Assembly: GCF_030464885.1 (NCBI RefSeq)
Contig: NZ_JALPRJ010000012.1
Span: 62,001-126,000 of the forward strand
Length of the DNA: 64,000 bases
Direction of reading: 5' to 3'
Source of the DNA: Caballeronia sp. SEWSISQ10-4 2
Lineage (GTDB): Bacteria; Pseudomonadota; Gammaproteobacteria; Burkholderiales; Burkholderiaceae
This document shows positions 1 through 9,073 of this stretch, one piece after another; within the stretch, counting starts at the first letter, position 1; each line of letters begins with the position of its first letter. A program made the position numbers and the translations under genes. Under the pieces are notes generated by a model. The model did no database searches, was not told the DNA's origin, and worked only from the letters and a program-made list of their open reading frames with translations.

Positions 1-54
1 GACCGCGATCCCTCCCAGGGCGATTGGACCCGCGGTGGAATCCTCATTTTGAAG

Positions 55-903
55 TTACTCGACGAAGTCCGTCGCTTCGGATGAGCCTTTCCACGCATCG
101 ATGTCGTGTTGGACCGCCGCTGCCTTTTGCGCTGCCAGTTCGTTGGCGATCTTGCTGGCGAACAGGTGCAACGGTGGGGCGGCCACGTCTACGGCCTGCA
201 TGATCAGCATGGCCAGCTTTTCCGGATCGCCGGCCTGATGACCGTGCAGCGCGCCAAGGTGAAGATCGAGCGACGCCTTGGCTTCCGTGTATTCATCGAT
301 CTGTCGTTTGGCCACTGCCAGCGCGCCGCTCGACAGAAAATCCGTGCGCACCGGTCCCGGATACACCACCGTTGCCTTGATGCCGAACTCGGCCACCTCG
401 GCGGCCAGCGACTCCGTCAGGCCGGCGAGCGCGAACTTGCTCGCCGCATAACTGCCCCAGCCTGCGTATCCGCCTTGAAAACCGACGATCGATGAGATAT
501 TTACAACATGCCCGCTGCGCTGTTCGCGCAGATGCGAAAGCGCGTGCCGCAACACGGTCAGGGGCGCGAACAAGTTGATGTTGAAGTTCTCCCGAAGCTC
601 TACGTCCGAGAGGCCCTCGATGGTTCCCTGTTGTGCGTAGCCGGCGTTATTGACGATCACATCGATCTTGCCGAACGTCTTGATCGTTTGCTCGATGGCG
701 GACCGCACGCTCTGGTCGTCGGTCAGATCGACTTGCAGAGGAAGAAACTGCCCGGAGGCGGGGCCAATCGCTTCCGTCAGCGACACCACGGTTCGCGAGG
801 TCGTGGCAACGCGATCGCCACGCGCGAGAAGTTGCCGCACGAGTCGTTGGCCGACGCCTTTCGATGCGCCGGTGACAAACCAGATTTTTGCAGACTTGCT
901 CAT
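55..903 (-). CDS. SDR family oxidoreductase
   Basis: Classical short-chain dehydrogenase/reductase of about 282 residues, NAD(P)-dependent and cytosolic, substrate unknown. The N-terminus carries the dinucleotide-binding glycine motif TGASKGVG, then NNAG, and the catalytic Ser and YxxxK pair (SSIVG, YAASK). I start it at the ATG at 903 because an AAGGAA ribosome site lies just upstream; a longer reading frame to 993 adds a basic stretch unlike the family. It is the last of three consecutive minus-strand SDR genes opposite an AraC regulator, so it is probably in that operon. The family call is firm; the reaction is not. Confidence 0.9.
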   Translation of the reverse strand: MSKSAKIWFVTGASKGVGQRLVRQLLARGDRVATTSRTVVSLTEAIGPASGQFLPLQVDLTDDQSVRSAIEQTIKTFGKIDVIVNNAGYAQQGTIEGLSDVELRENFNINLFAPLTVLRHALSHLREQRSGHVVNISSIVGFQGGYAGWGSYAASKFALAGLTESLAAEVAEFGIKATVVYPGPVRTDFLSSGALAVAKRQIDEYTEAKASLDLHLGALHGHQAGDPEKLAMLIMQAVDVAAPPLHLFASKIANELAAQKAAAVQHDIDAWKGSSEATDFVE

Positions 904-976
904 GATAATTTCCTTGATAAATAAGCAATCCAAATTTAAACGAGAACGACTTTTCAAAAGAATGCGGCCAAAGGCC

Positions 977-1738
977 TTACTTGAGCGCCACACTCATGCC
1001 GCCATCCGCCATCACAACCGCGCCGACGATATAACTGGCTCTCTCGGACGCCAGAAAGGCGATCACTTCAGCGATTTCCCGCGGATCGGCCGCACGTTTG
1101 ATCGGCGCGTTCTTGCCGTGCTCGGCGAGGAAGGCCGGGCCATCTTCGTGGAGGTGGTTCGTGATGTTGGTCACCGCATCGCCGGACCCCACCGCATTGA
1201 CACGAATGCCGTGATCGATCGCCTCGAGCGACATGGCACGCGTCAACTGGGCGAGCGCGCCTTTCGACGCCGCGTAGGCGGCGATCAGCGGAAACGCCTG
1301 ATAACACGCGTATGAACCAACATTGACGATGGCGCCGGTCTTCGCCGGCATCATCGCGCGCATTGCCTCGCGCGAGAACAGGAATGCACCGGTGGAATTG
1401 ACCGCCTGAATGCCGTTCCAGTCATCGAGCGTCATCTCGACGACCGGCTTGTTAATGATGATCGCGGCGTTGTTGACCAGAATGTCCAGCTTGCCGAAGC
1501 GTTCCATCGCGGCGGACACGGCGCGCACAGCGCTTTCCTCATGCGCGACGTCGGCGACGAGTGGGACGATCCCCGGACGGGCCAACGCTTCGACGTTGGC
1601 GCGGCGCCCGACGGCGACCACGCTGGCGCCTTGCGCGTGCAGTAGCTCGGTGGTGGCGAGTCCGATGCCGCTTGCCGCGCCGGTGACGATCGCGACCTTG
1701 CCGGCGAACGGCTGATTGGCAGATGCATGTGAAGCCAT
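977..1738 (-). CDS. SDR family oxidoreductase (glucose/3-oxoacyl reductase-like)
   Basis: A 253-residue classical SDR. TGAASGIG binds the cofactor, NNAA follows, and the active site is the usual Ser-Tyr-Lys with YAASK. The C-terminal stretch ending in VVMADGGMSVALK is the typical SDR tail seen in glucose dehydrogenase-like and FabG-like members. An AGGGAGA ribosome site precedes the ATG. It lies 36 bases downstream of the frameshifted SDR and 73 bases upstream of the third one, all on one strand, so the three are likely cotranscribed. The substrate cannot be read from the sequence. Confidence 0.9.
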   Translation of the reverse strand: MASHASANQPFAGKVAIVTGAASGIGLATTELLHAQGASVVAVGRRANVEALARPGIVPLVADVAHEESAVRAVSAAMERFGKLDILVNNAAIIINKPVVEMTLDDWNGIQAVNSTGAFLFSREAMRAMMPAKTGAIVNVGSYACYQAFPLIAAYAASKGALAQLTRAMSLEAIDHGIRVNAVGSGDAVTNITNHLHEDGPAFLAEHGKNAPIKRAADPREIAEVIAFLASERASYIVGAVVMADGGMSVALK

Positions 1739-1774
1739 GGTGAATTTCTCCCTAGTCCTAAGAGATGAGGATCG

Positions 1775-2514
1775 TTAGAAAGGGCTCGCCGTCGGGCGCA
1801 CGACGATTTCGCTGACATCGACATCCGCCGGCTGTTCGATCGCATAGGCCATCGCGCGCGCAATGGCGTCCGACGTGAGCGCGATGCGGCGAAAGTCGCG
1901 CATGGCTGTCCGCGCGGTTTCGTCGGAGATCGACTCGGCCAACTCCGACTCCACGACGCCCGGGCAGATCACGGTCACGCGAATCTTGTCGGTTTCCTGC
2001 CGCAGGCCGTCCGAGATGGCGCGCACAGCGAACTTGGTGGCGCAGTACACGGCGGCCGTCGGCGAGACGGACAGGCCGCCGATCGAGGACATATTGATGA
2101 CCTGGCCGAAGCCCTGGCGCTCCATGGTCGGCAGGACCGCAGCGATGCCGTGCAGCACGCCGCGGATGTTCACGTCGATCATGCGATTCCATTCGTCCAC
2201 TTTTATCGCGCTCAAGGGCGACAAGGCATCACGCCGGCGTTGTTGACGATCACGTCGATGCGGCCGAAGGCGTCCAGTGCGAACTGGGCGAAAGCGTTGA
2301 CGTCGGTGGCGGAAGTGACGTCGAGTGCCCGGTAACGAACCGAGCCGCCGCTTGCCTGGATTTCTTCGGCCAGCGCCGCGAGTCGTTCCGTGCGCCGCGC
2401 GCCGATCACGAGCTGGTGCCCCTGGGCGGCGAGCAGCCGGACCGTCGCTTCGCCGATACCGCTGCTTGCCCCGGTGATGAGGATGACTTTGGGCTGGTTG
2501 GTTTGCGTCGTCAT
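1775..2514 (-). pseudogene. SDR family oxidoreductase, one-base frameshift
   Basis: Two reading frames together make one normal SDR of about 246 residues. The first (from the ATG at 2514, good GGAGA ribosome site) has TGASSGIG and NNAGVMP and then stops after Cys-Arg-Pro at 2212. The second continues in the next frame with SPLSAIKVDEW, catalytic Ser and YCATK, and ends at 1775. Inserting one A in the AA run at 2223-2224 (plus strand) restores the family-typical NNAGVMPLSPL. Either a genuine recent pseudogene or a sequencing error in a short homopolymer. First gene of the SDR operon. Confidence 0.85.
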
Positions 2515-2621
2515 GTTGCGTTCTCCGTTTCGAAAATCTGTTCAGGTTTGTCTGAGGGAGAGGCTACGAAACCTGCGCATGAAGGGGCAAGGCAGTCGCG
2601 GCGCGGTCTCTCGGGCGCTTA

Positions 2622-2638
2622 GGCTGCACCGTGCAGCC
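2622..2638. promoter_or_regulatory. Palindrome between SDR operon and AraC gene
   Basis: GGCTGCAC-C-GTGCAGCC is a perfect 8+8 inverted repeat around one base, in the 267-base divergent spacer. Position suggests an operator for the adjacent AraC regulator; that assignment is inference, since AraC proteins more often bind direct repeats. Confidence 0.4.
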
Positions 2639-2781
2639 GATGACCCATCTTATGAGCCGGGCGCCCGCACGCGAATACACGCGACGATGGCGGTATTGCC
2701 TATTCCTATTGAAGTGGGATGCTGCCCGTCGATCGCATCCAGTAGAATTCCTCCGTCTGATCTGGCGAAAGAGGAGCCCCC

Positions 2782-3723
2782 GTGACCGTTGCCGACAACC
2801 CGGTTTCCGCAAGGATGGTGAGCCTGCTTCAGCGTCTGGCGCCGAATGAGGGGTACACCCAGTCCGCGCTGGAGGGCGTGCAGTTCATGCGCTCGAACCG
2901 GCCGCTGGGGCGCACGCCCGTGCTGTACGAGCCAAGCATCGTGATCGTGTGTCAGGGGCGCAAGCTGGGTTTTCTGGGCGAACAAGTGTTTGTCTACGAC
3001 GCGCAGCATTACCTGGTCTTGTCTGTGCCGCTGCCGTTCTCGACTGAAACCGAAGCGAGCGAGTCCGAGCCGATGCTGGCCGTGTCGTTGCGTCTCGATC
3101 TGATCGAGTTGACCGACCTGATACTGGCGATCGACCGCTCCGGATGCCATCAACAAGGCACACCGTTAGGGATCCTGTCGACGCCGCTCGAGGGAGACCT
3201 CGCCGAAGCGACCTTACGCCTGCTGCTAGCCCTGACGTCACCCCTTGACGCCGAGATACTGGGACCTGCAATCGTGCGCGAAATCTGCTACCGGGTATTG
3301 ATTGGGGAAAGAGGCGGTGCGATGAGGGCCGCGCTCGCGCATCAGGGCCGCTTCGGCAGGGTGGCGAAAGCGCTGCGGCGAATTCACACCGACTATGCGC
3401 AGTCATTGGATGTCAGTCGTCTCGCGGAAGAGGCGGGAATGAGCGTTCCCGCGTTTCATGTCAACTTCAGAACCGTCACGCTGACCTCTCCGATCCAATA
3501 CATCAAGTCGACGCGTCTGCATCAGGCACGCTTGCTGATGATTCGCGACGGCTTGACGGCCGCATCCGCGTCGGCGCGCGTCGGTTACGAAAGTCCCTCG
3601 CAGTTCAGCCGCGAGTTCAAGCGGTTTTTCGGACGCTCGCCCGCTGATGAGGCTCGAGACATGCGGGGATCGTTCGCGCTCTCACCCGCTGCAAAGATCA
3701 ACGATTTCGCTGCGTCTCACTGA
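2782..3723 (+). CDS. AraC family transcriptional regulator
   Basis: A 313-residue regulator. The first two thirds match the AraC N-terminal domain of the PF06719 type (motif PSIVIVCQGRK), thought to bind a small ligand. The last ~100 residues hold two helix-turn-helix motifs, the second in the usual form GYESPSQFSREFKRFFG. It begins at a GTG preceded by GAGGAG. It is transcribed away from the three SDR genes, the common arrangement for an activator of that operon. The inducer is unknown. Confidence 0.92.
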   Translation: MTVADNPVSARMVSLLQRLAPNEGYTQSALEGVQFMRSNRPLGRTPVLYEPSIVIVCQGRKLGFLGEQVFVYDAQHYLVLSVPLPFSTETEASESEPMLAVSLRLDLIELTDLILAIDRSGCHQQGTPLGILSTPLEGDLAEATLRLLLALTSPLDAEILGPAIVREICYRVLIGERGGAMRAALAHQGRFGRVAKALRRIHTDYAQSLDVSRLAEEAGMSVPAFHVNFRTVTLTSPIQYIKSTRLHQARLLMIRDGLTAASASARVGYESPSQFSREFKRFFGRSPADEARDMRGSFALSPAAKINDFAASH

Positions 3724-3905
3724 CTGATGACTTCGTATGGAACGCCCGTTGATGGCGCGCTTGGATCACCCGGCGGGCTCGAATGAAGCCGCGTCGATTT
3801 GCCGGGTCGACGTTGGGCCGATGGTCATGCCCGCAACGCACTCTGGCGATCTCAGACTGACAACGGCGGTGAGCGCGGCCTCGGGCAGGCGGCGCTCACA
3901 CGAGG

Positions 3906-5048
3906 TCACGAAGACTTCGCATCTCCGGCATTGCGCGAGGCGCACAGGCGCCACGTGGCCTTTGGCGCAGCGACGGTCTCGACGACCTGGCGCCACCAGC
4001 GTTCGCCGCGATGTGGCGCGCTCAGATCCAGCCGCTCGCCCATGCGGGGCGTCGACAGCGCGACACCGCGCGCGAGGGCCAGTCCCGTCACCCTTTCGAA
4101 CGGCTCCTGCCAGCGGTGCATCGCGAGGTCGAAGGTGCCGTTGTGAATCGGCATGAGCCAACGGCCACGCAGATCGATGTGCGCTTGCACTGTTTCTTCG
4201 GGCTGCATGTGAACGTACGGCCAATGCGCGTCGTATGCGCCTGTCTCGACCAGCGTGACATCGAATGGCCCAAGGCGCTCGCCGATAGTCTTGAAACCAT
4301 CGAAGTAGCCGGTGTCGCCGCTGAAGAACACGCGCAGATCGTCGTCGACGATCACCCACGACGCCCATAACGTACTGTTGCCGTCCAAAAGGCTGCGGCC
4401 GGAAAAATGCTGCGCGGGCGTGGCGGTGAACTGCATACCGTCTACCTCGGCGCCTTGCCACCAGTCGAACTGCCGCACCTTCGAAGCGTCGATGCCCCAT
4501 TCGATCAGCCGGTCGCCGACGCCGAGCGGTGTCAGAAACACGCCGGTGCTCTCCGCGAGCGCGAGTACGGTTTCGCGGTCCAGGTGGTCATAGTGGTCGT
4601 GCGACAGGATCACGCCGCGCAGCGGTGGCAAATCGGCGAGCGCGACCGGTGGCGCATGAAAGCGCTTCGGGCCGAGATGCCGAAACGGAGAGGCACGCTC
4701 GGCGAACACGGGATCGGTCAGCCAGAACTGGCCACGCAGCTTCAGCAGCATCGTCGAATGACCGAGCCGATAGAGGCTGCGATCGGGCGCCGCATCGAGC
4801 TGCGCACGCGTCAGCGCATCGACGGGCAACGCGTTTGTCGGCACGGTGCCGCGCGGCTTGTTGAGCAACAGGTTCCACACAATGGCGAGCGTCTTGCGCA
4901 GGCCTTCGACAGGACGCGGCTTGACGTTGCGAAAGCGTTCGCCGTCATGCTGCGGCGAGGAGTTGGACAACGCGCGGCCCCGTTGCGCGGCGGTAACGCC
5001 GAGCGCGCGGCTGACTAGAGCAGGAAGCGACGTCATGAGATAGGTCAT
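3906..5048 (-). CDS. MBL-fold metallo-hydrolase (UlaG/NAPE-PLD-like)
   Basis: About 380 residues with the metallo-beta-lactamase fold. The metal motif SHDHYDHLD supplies the HxHxDH ligands; later metal-site pieces are FSGDTGYFDGF and the His in PIHNGTFD. The layout, with RLGHSTMLLKL before it, matches the lactonase/NAPE-PLD-like branch. I choose the ATG at 5048; a GTG at 5066 would overlap the palindrome next to it, and an ATG at 5036 is also possible. None has a strong ribosome site. Divergent from a TetR gene that probably represses it. Substrate unknown; hydrolysis of an ester or phosphodiester is expected. Confidence 0.85.
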   Translation of the reverse strand: MTYLMTSLPALVSRALGVTAAQRGRALSNSSPQHDGERFRNVKPRPVEGLRKTLAIVWNLLLNKPRGTVPTNALPVDALTRAQLDAAPDRSLYRLGHSTMLLKLRGQFWLTDPVFAERASPFRHLGPKRFHAPPVALADLPPLRGVILSHDHYDHLDRETVLALAESTGVFLTPLGVGDRLIEWGIDASKVRQFDWWQGAEVDGMQFTATPAQHFSGRSLLDGNSTLWASWVIVDDDLRVFFSGDTGYFDGFKTIGERLGPFDVTLVETGAYDAHWPYVHMQPEETVQAHIDLRGRWLMPIHNGTFDLAMHRWQEPFERVTGLALARGVALSTPRMGERLDLSAPHRGERWWRQVVETVAAPKATWRLCASRNAGDAKSS

Positions 5049-5061
5049 CCAGAGAGAAATG

Positions 5062-5102
5062 TACACTCAGCAGTGTAGTTTATCCTCGAAAAAAGTAAAC
5101 TA
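5062..5102. promoter_or_regulatory. Tandem palindromes, probable TetR operators
   Basis: The 70-base divergent spacer contains TACACT-cagc-AGTGTA (5062-5077) and TAGTTTA-N13-TAAACTA (5076-5102). Perfect arms and a position covering both promoters fit autoregulation by the adjacent TetR protein and control of the hydrolase. The assignment is inferred from position and symmetry. Confidence 0.6.
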
Positions 5103-5121
5103 TCCAGTATAAAATTCGGTC

Positions 5122-5736
5122 ATGGATCCAAGTGCAACCCATCAACGCCTGACTGACCGCAAGCGTGTCGCCATCCTCGGCGCCGCGATCGAGGAATTCC
5201 TTGCGGCCGGCTATGACGCGACCAGCATGGACCGTATCGCCGCCCGGGCGAGCGTTTCGAAACGTACGGTCTATAACCATTTCCCGAGCAAGGAAGCACT
5301 TTTCGCGGCGATTCTCCATCGGCTGTGGGACGCGAGCCAGACGGGCGATGCTCCCGCCTACCGCACCGACGAACCGCTGCGCGCTCAGTTGCTCGACCTT
5401 TTGGGCCGCAAGCTACGGCTTCTGAACGAGGAGTCCTTCCTGTCGCTTGCACGTGTGGCGATCGCAGCCGGAATCCATTCGCCGGAGCGAGCGCGGGACA
5501 TGGTCAGCCGCCTGGGCGAACGGGAGGAAGACCTGACCGTGTGGATCCGGGCGGCCGTCGCCGACGGCCGTCTCAAAACCGACAATCCGCTCTTCGCAGC
5601 ACTGCAGTTGCAGGCGCTGGTGAAGGCCTTCGCGTTCTGGCCGCAGGTGGTAATGGGCCAGGCGCCGCTCGGCGAACAGGAGCAAAAGCAGGTCGCAGAA
5701 TCGGCCGCTGACATGTTCCTCGCACGCTATGCATGA
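5122..5736 (+). CDS. TetR/AcrR family transcriptional regulator
   Basis: A 204-residue repressor. Residues ~12-60 form the TetR DNA-binding domain (ATSMDRIAARASVSKRTVYNHF), followed by an all-helical ligand domain resembling the TetR_C_7/AefR type. A TATAAA -10 element at 5108-5113 puts the predicted transcript start within a few bases of the ATG, and no ribosome site is visible, so the mRNA may be leaderless. It faces the MBL hydrolase across two palindromes. Confidence 0.92.
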   Translation: MDPSATHQRLTDRKRVAILGAAIEEFLAAGYDATSMDRIAARASVSKRTVYNHFPSKEALFAAILHRLWDASQTGDAPAYRTDEPLRAQLLDLLGRKLRLLNEESFLSLARVAIAAGIHSPERARDMVSRLGEREEDLTVWIRAAVADGRLKTDNPLFAALQLQALVKAFAFWPQVVMGQAPLGEQEQKQVAESAADMFLARYA

Positions 5737-5763
5737 GCAGACATCCGGCGCTTATGTGGCCCG

Positions 5764-6468
5764 TCACCAAGGAACGGCCCTTCCGAGAAAGTCGAGGTAA
5801 TGCAAGCCGGAGCGCCCTTCATAAGCCTCCATCGTATTGACCAGGTTCGGAATGCTTTCTTCGATGGTCAAGCGCGCCGTAGGACCACCCATGTCTGTCT
5901 GGACCCATCCAGGCGCCATAATCAGCAGGCTCCGCGGATACTTGGCGCTGCGAGCTGCGAAGGTACGCATAAACATATTGAGTGCGGCCTTGCTCCCCCG
6001 GTAGACTTCATAATTCGCGTTAGTGGCATTTGTGATACTGCCCTGCCCCGAAGACATGACACCAATAGTCCCAGTCGGCGGGACAAGGTCTTGAAACGCC
6101 TCAATGACTCTCATCGGACTCAGCGAGTTCGTTACCATCACCCGTACAAATTCCTCTGTCGAGACGTCCGCTATCGGTTCACGATCGTCGTTTATGACAC
6201 CTGCGTTCACAAAAAGCACATCTATACGTCGATCTACAAGGCGGGCGCGCAGAGCTGCGACCTGCTCTGGAATCGTGATATCGACAGTTTCTACTTCGAG
6301 CGCGCCAGCGGAGGCTTCCGCGACATGCCGAAGCTTTTCTGTCGAGGCAGCTCTCCCGGTGGCGATGACTCGGTAGCCGCGCTTCAAATACTCCTCGACC
6401 ATCGCAAATCCAAGGCCGCGGGAAGCGCCGATAAGGAGAACAATTTTCTGCGAAGGTGTGTTTTGCAT
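5764..6468 (-). CDS. SDR family NAD(P)-dependent oxidoreductase
   Basis: About 234 residues. The cofactor motif is IGASRGLG, FVNAG replaces NNAG, and YEVYRGSK gives an active-site Tyr-x3-Lys (YRGSK) with an upstream Ser. It belongs to the C-factor/CsgA-like SDR branch. Two ATGs lie six bases apart; I use the inner one at 6468 because GGGG then falls at normal ribosome-site distance. Base composition of this gene and the neighbouring LysR gene seems lower in G+C than their surroundings. It is divergent from the LysR regulator and presumably its target. Confidence 0.88.
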   Translation of the reverse strand: MQNTPSQKIVLLIGASRGLGFAMVEEYLKRGYRVIATGRAASTEKLRHVAEASAGALEVETVDITIPEQVAALRARLVDRRIDVLFVNAGVINDDREPIADVSTEEFVRVMVTNSLSPMRVIEAFQDLVPPTGTIGVMSSGQGSITNATNANYEVYRGSKAALNMFMRTFAARSAKYPRSLLIMAPGWVQTDMGGPTARLTIEESIPNLVNTMEAYEGRSGLHYLDFLGRAVPW

Positions 6469-6489
6469 TGACATCCCCGGTAAACGAAG

Positions 6490-6520
6490 TCGCTCTCAAA
6501 CCTGAAAGTAACGAGAGCGA
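6490..6520. promoter_or_regulatory. Inverted repeat upstream of SDR gene
   Basis: TCGCTCTC-N15-GAGAGCGA is a perfect 8-base inverted repeat 22 bases upstream of the SDR start, in the spacer shared with the LysR gene. It could be a LysR-type site or a leader hairpin. Confidence 0.4.
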
Positions 6521-6597
6521 TCCTCTTAAGTAAATCGCGCAAGCCAATGTAGCGGTACATAAGGGATGGCGGAAGCTGCACTGAATGCAACTAATAT

Positions 6598-7557
6598 ATG
6601 CATCAGACGCCATATCCCACCTCTGCTTACTACGATCAAGAAATGCCTGAACCGGACCTCAATCTCCTTTTCGCGCTCGATGCGTTGCTTGCCGAGAAAA
6701 ACGTGACACGCGCTGCCCGGTCGTTGCATTTAAGTGCCTCGGCAATGAGTCGCACACTTACTCGCCTTCGTGCTGCGACCGGCGATCCATTATTGGTCCG
6801 GGCCGGGCGCCATATGGTGCTGACTCCGTATGCCGAGGAGATTCGTGAGCAAACACAAAATATTGTTCATGAGGCGCGTTCCCTGCTCCGTCCGTCGCCG
6901 GCGGCGCTAGATTTTTCAACGTTGCGGAGAACCCTTAAGATTCGTGCCAATGAAGCTTTCGTGGAAGCCCTCGGTGCAGCATTGATTGCTGAAGTTACGG
7001 CACTTGCGCCGCTTGTACGTTTGCACTTTTCGTCCAAAGCGGAAAAGAATCCGGAATACCTACGAAATGGTTCCGCCGACCTTGAGATCGGTGTCCTGGA
7101 GGAAATGGGACCTGAAATACGCGTCCAGGCATTGTTTCGAGACCGCTATCTGGGTGTTGTCAGAAAGGCGCATCCCCTCGAAATCAAACAAGAAGTGACA
7201 CCCTCGCAATATGCAGCATTTGGCCACATAGCCACTCCGCACGGTCGCCAAATAATTCAATCTCTTGACGCTGCGATTAGCCTGTTAGGGTTGGAACGAA
7301 CGACCGTAGCGATCGTGCCCAGCTTTCCGGCCGCGTTAGCCGTGGCTCGAGCGTCCGATTTGATAGCGCTCCTGCCTGCATCTTTTATGAACACTCAGCA
7401 CGCCGCATCCGTCACCGTCTACTCGTTCGAGCTTCCTGTGGCGACTGATGGCTTTACGATTTCTCAAATGTGGCATCCTCGTTTGGAGAACGACCCTGTT
7501 CATCGTTGGCTTCGGCAGCTAGTTCTCAGAGTATGTCGTCAGCAGGTGCCATTCTGA
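6598..7557 (+). CDS. LysR family transcriptional regulator
   Basis: Up to 319 residues. The winged helix-turn-helix lies at the N-terminus (NVTRAARSLHLSASAMSRTLTRLR), followed by a LysR substrate-binding domain related to NodD/LinR-like regulators. The family usually starts a few residues before DLNLLFALDALL, so the ATG at 6643 is a likelier start than 6598; neither has a clear ribosome site. It faces the SDR gene. Its lower G+C hints at a separate origin for the pair, a visual impression only. Confidence 0.88.
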   Translation: MHQTPYPTSAYYDQEMPEPDLNLLFALDALLAEKNVTRAARSLHLSASAMSRTLTRLRAATGDPLLVRAGRHMVLTPYAEEIREQTQNIVHEARSLLRPSPAALDFSTLRRTLKIRANEAFVEALGAALIAEVTALAPLVRLHFSSKAEKNPEYLRNGSADLEIGVLEEMGPEIRVQALFRDRYLGVVRKAHPLEIKQEVTPSQYAAFGHIATPHGRQIIQSLDAAISLLGLERTTVAIVPSFPAALAVARASDLIALLPASFMNTQHAASVTVYSFELPVATDGFTISQMWHPRLENDPVHRWLRQLVLRVCRQQVPF

Positions 7558-7655
7558 ACGCACATCGTCGGTTTCAAGGGAAAGCGTTGCCTCCTTTAAT
7601 TGCTCATTCGTCGGTGTCGCCGCAAGAATTTCCGTTGTCCGTTTAAAAAGTGACA

Positions 7656-7675
7656 CCCGAAACTCAACATTCGGG
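7656..7675. repeat. Inverted repeat in 220-base spacer
   Basis: CCCGAA-N8-TTCGGG lies about 100 bases before the receptor-like gene. There is no T run, so a terminator is unlikely; it may be an operator. The rest of 7558-7777 shows nothing recognisable. Confidence 0.3.
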
Positions 7676-7777
7676 ACTCAAGCGTTCTCTAAATGCGCCG
7701 TTAATACCACTAACGCACTACCCTGCCGGTAGCGAATTTCAATTGGCAGCACCGTACGCAATCGGAGCTAACAAGCC

Positions 7778-8830
7778 ATGTCCGCAATAACAGTGAAGCA
7801 CGCTCAACCGCCGAAAGACACGGTCATAGCCGAGTTGACGACGGCGGTCCGCAGGATTTCCAAGGACAAGATCGCGGAAATCGATCTTATTAACCGCGAG
7901 GCGACCTATCTTGCAATCAATGCGCTAATCGAGGCGGCACGCGCTGGGGAAGCCGGTCGTGGCTTCGCAGTCGTGGCAAACCAAGTGAAGGACGTTTCTC
8001 ACCGGATCGGGCAACTTACTGGCGAGCTCGGCACTGAGCTCGCGATGATCAGCGAAACGATGGTGGCGGAGCTGGAACGGCAGCAGGGGCAGCGGCTCAC
8101 CGATCTGGCGCTGAATATGATCGACGTAATCGATCGCAACCTTTACGAGCGCTCATGCGACGTACGCTGGTGGGCGACGGATGCAGCGATCGTTGATTGC
8201 GTGACAAGTGGCCCGGAGGCCGCCGCTCATGCGTCGAAGCGGATGTCCGTGATACTCGACAGCTATACCGTCTACCTCGATATCTGGGTGCTGGATCTCG
8301 AAGGGCGTGTTGTCGCGAATGGGCGGCCTTCGAAATTTGCGGTCGCGCGCGTGGTGAACGCCGCGAGCCAGGAGTGGTTCGGCGCCGCGCTCCGTACGCG
8401 CTCCGGCGACGAATATGCCACCGCCAATGTGGATGCAGTCGCAGAACTGGACGGAGCGCAGGCGGCGACATATGCGACCGCGATCAGGGAGGGCGGCGCG
8501 AGCAACGGAAAGATCGTGGGAGTCCTTGCAGTCTTTTTCGACTGGACAAAGCAGGCATCGGCGGTGCTGGATAACGTGCGTTTGAGCAACGCGGAGCGAC
8601 CCCGCACGCGTTGCATGATTGTCGACGCCAATGGACAAGTCATTGCGGACTCTGGGCAAACGTCCCGGGATACGAAGCGATACGATCTGCGAAAGGGTAG
8701 TACGGATACTGGCGTTTACCGTACCGCTGAGGGATCGTTTGTTGGATATGCATTGACGCCTGGCTATGAAAGCTACCTGGGTATGGGTTGGTTCGGGGTG
8801 ATCGAGCAAAAGCCGCATCACGCTAAGTAG
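7778..8830 (+). CDS. Soluble protein: MCP signalling hairpin plus Cache-like domain
   Basis: A 350-residue protein. Residues ~20-90 contain the highly conserved hairpin tip of methyl-accepting chemotaxis proteins ([20 protein letters not shown]), the part that contacts CheA and CheW, but with only short flanking helices. Residues ~110-345 resemble a double Cache sensor domain (LDIWVLDLEGRVVANGRPS, later CMIVDANGQVIADSGQ). No transmembrane segment is seen, and the order is the reverse of a usual receptor. Plausibly a cytosolic sensor or decoy for the chemotaxis array. A weak GGAG site lies 10 bases before the ATG. No partner gene is adjacent. Confidence 0.75.
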   Translation: MSAITVKHAQPPKDTVIAELTTAVRRISKDKIAEIDLINREATYLAINALIEAARAGEAGRGFAVVANQVKDVSHRIGQLTGELGTELAMISETMVAELERQQGQRLTDLALNMIDVIDRNLYERSCDVRWWATDAAIVDCVTSGPEAAAHASKRMSVILDSYTVYLDIWVLDLEGRVVANGRPSKFAVARVVNAASQEWFGAALRTRSGDEYATANVDAVAELDGAQAATYATAIREGGASNGKIVGVLAVFFDWTKQASAVLDNVRLSNAERPRTRCMIVDANGQVIADSGQTSRDTKRYDLRKGSTDTGVYRTAEGSFVGYALTPGYESYLGMGWFGVIEQKPHHAK

Positions 8831-9073
8831 GTATCTGGTCCCGTCGGTGCACTGCACAGCGCACTTTAGAGCTGGTCGTCGCGCCGAACGGCCCGTCGAG
8901 TGTCATTGCGCTCCGGAAAGCCCAATCGGGGTCCCATTTTGGCCGCCACCCACGTCGAGGCGGCTCTGATGGGTCGCCATGCGGACGAGCCGACGAATGA
9001 AACGCGTGTGCCCGGCAGCAATCGACAAAGAATCGACCACCGCCGGGCACGTCAAAGCATCTTCACCCCCATA

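Noticed and set aside
106-1315. Long plus-strand reading frames across the SDR genes
   Set aside because: They lie antisense to clear SDR genes, have Arg/His-rich composition and no family motifs; high G+C creates such shadows.
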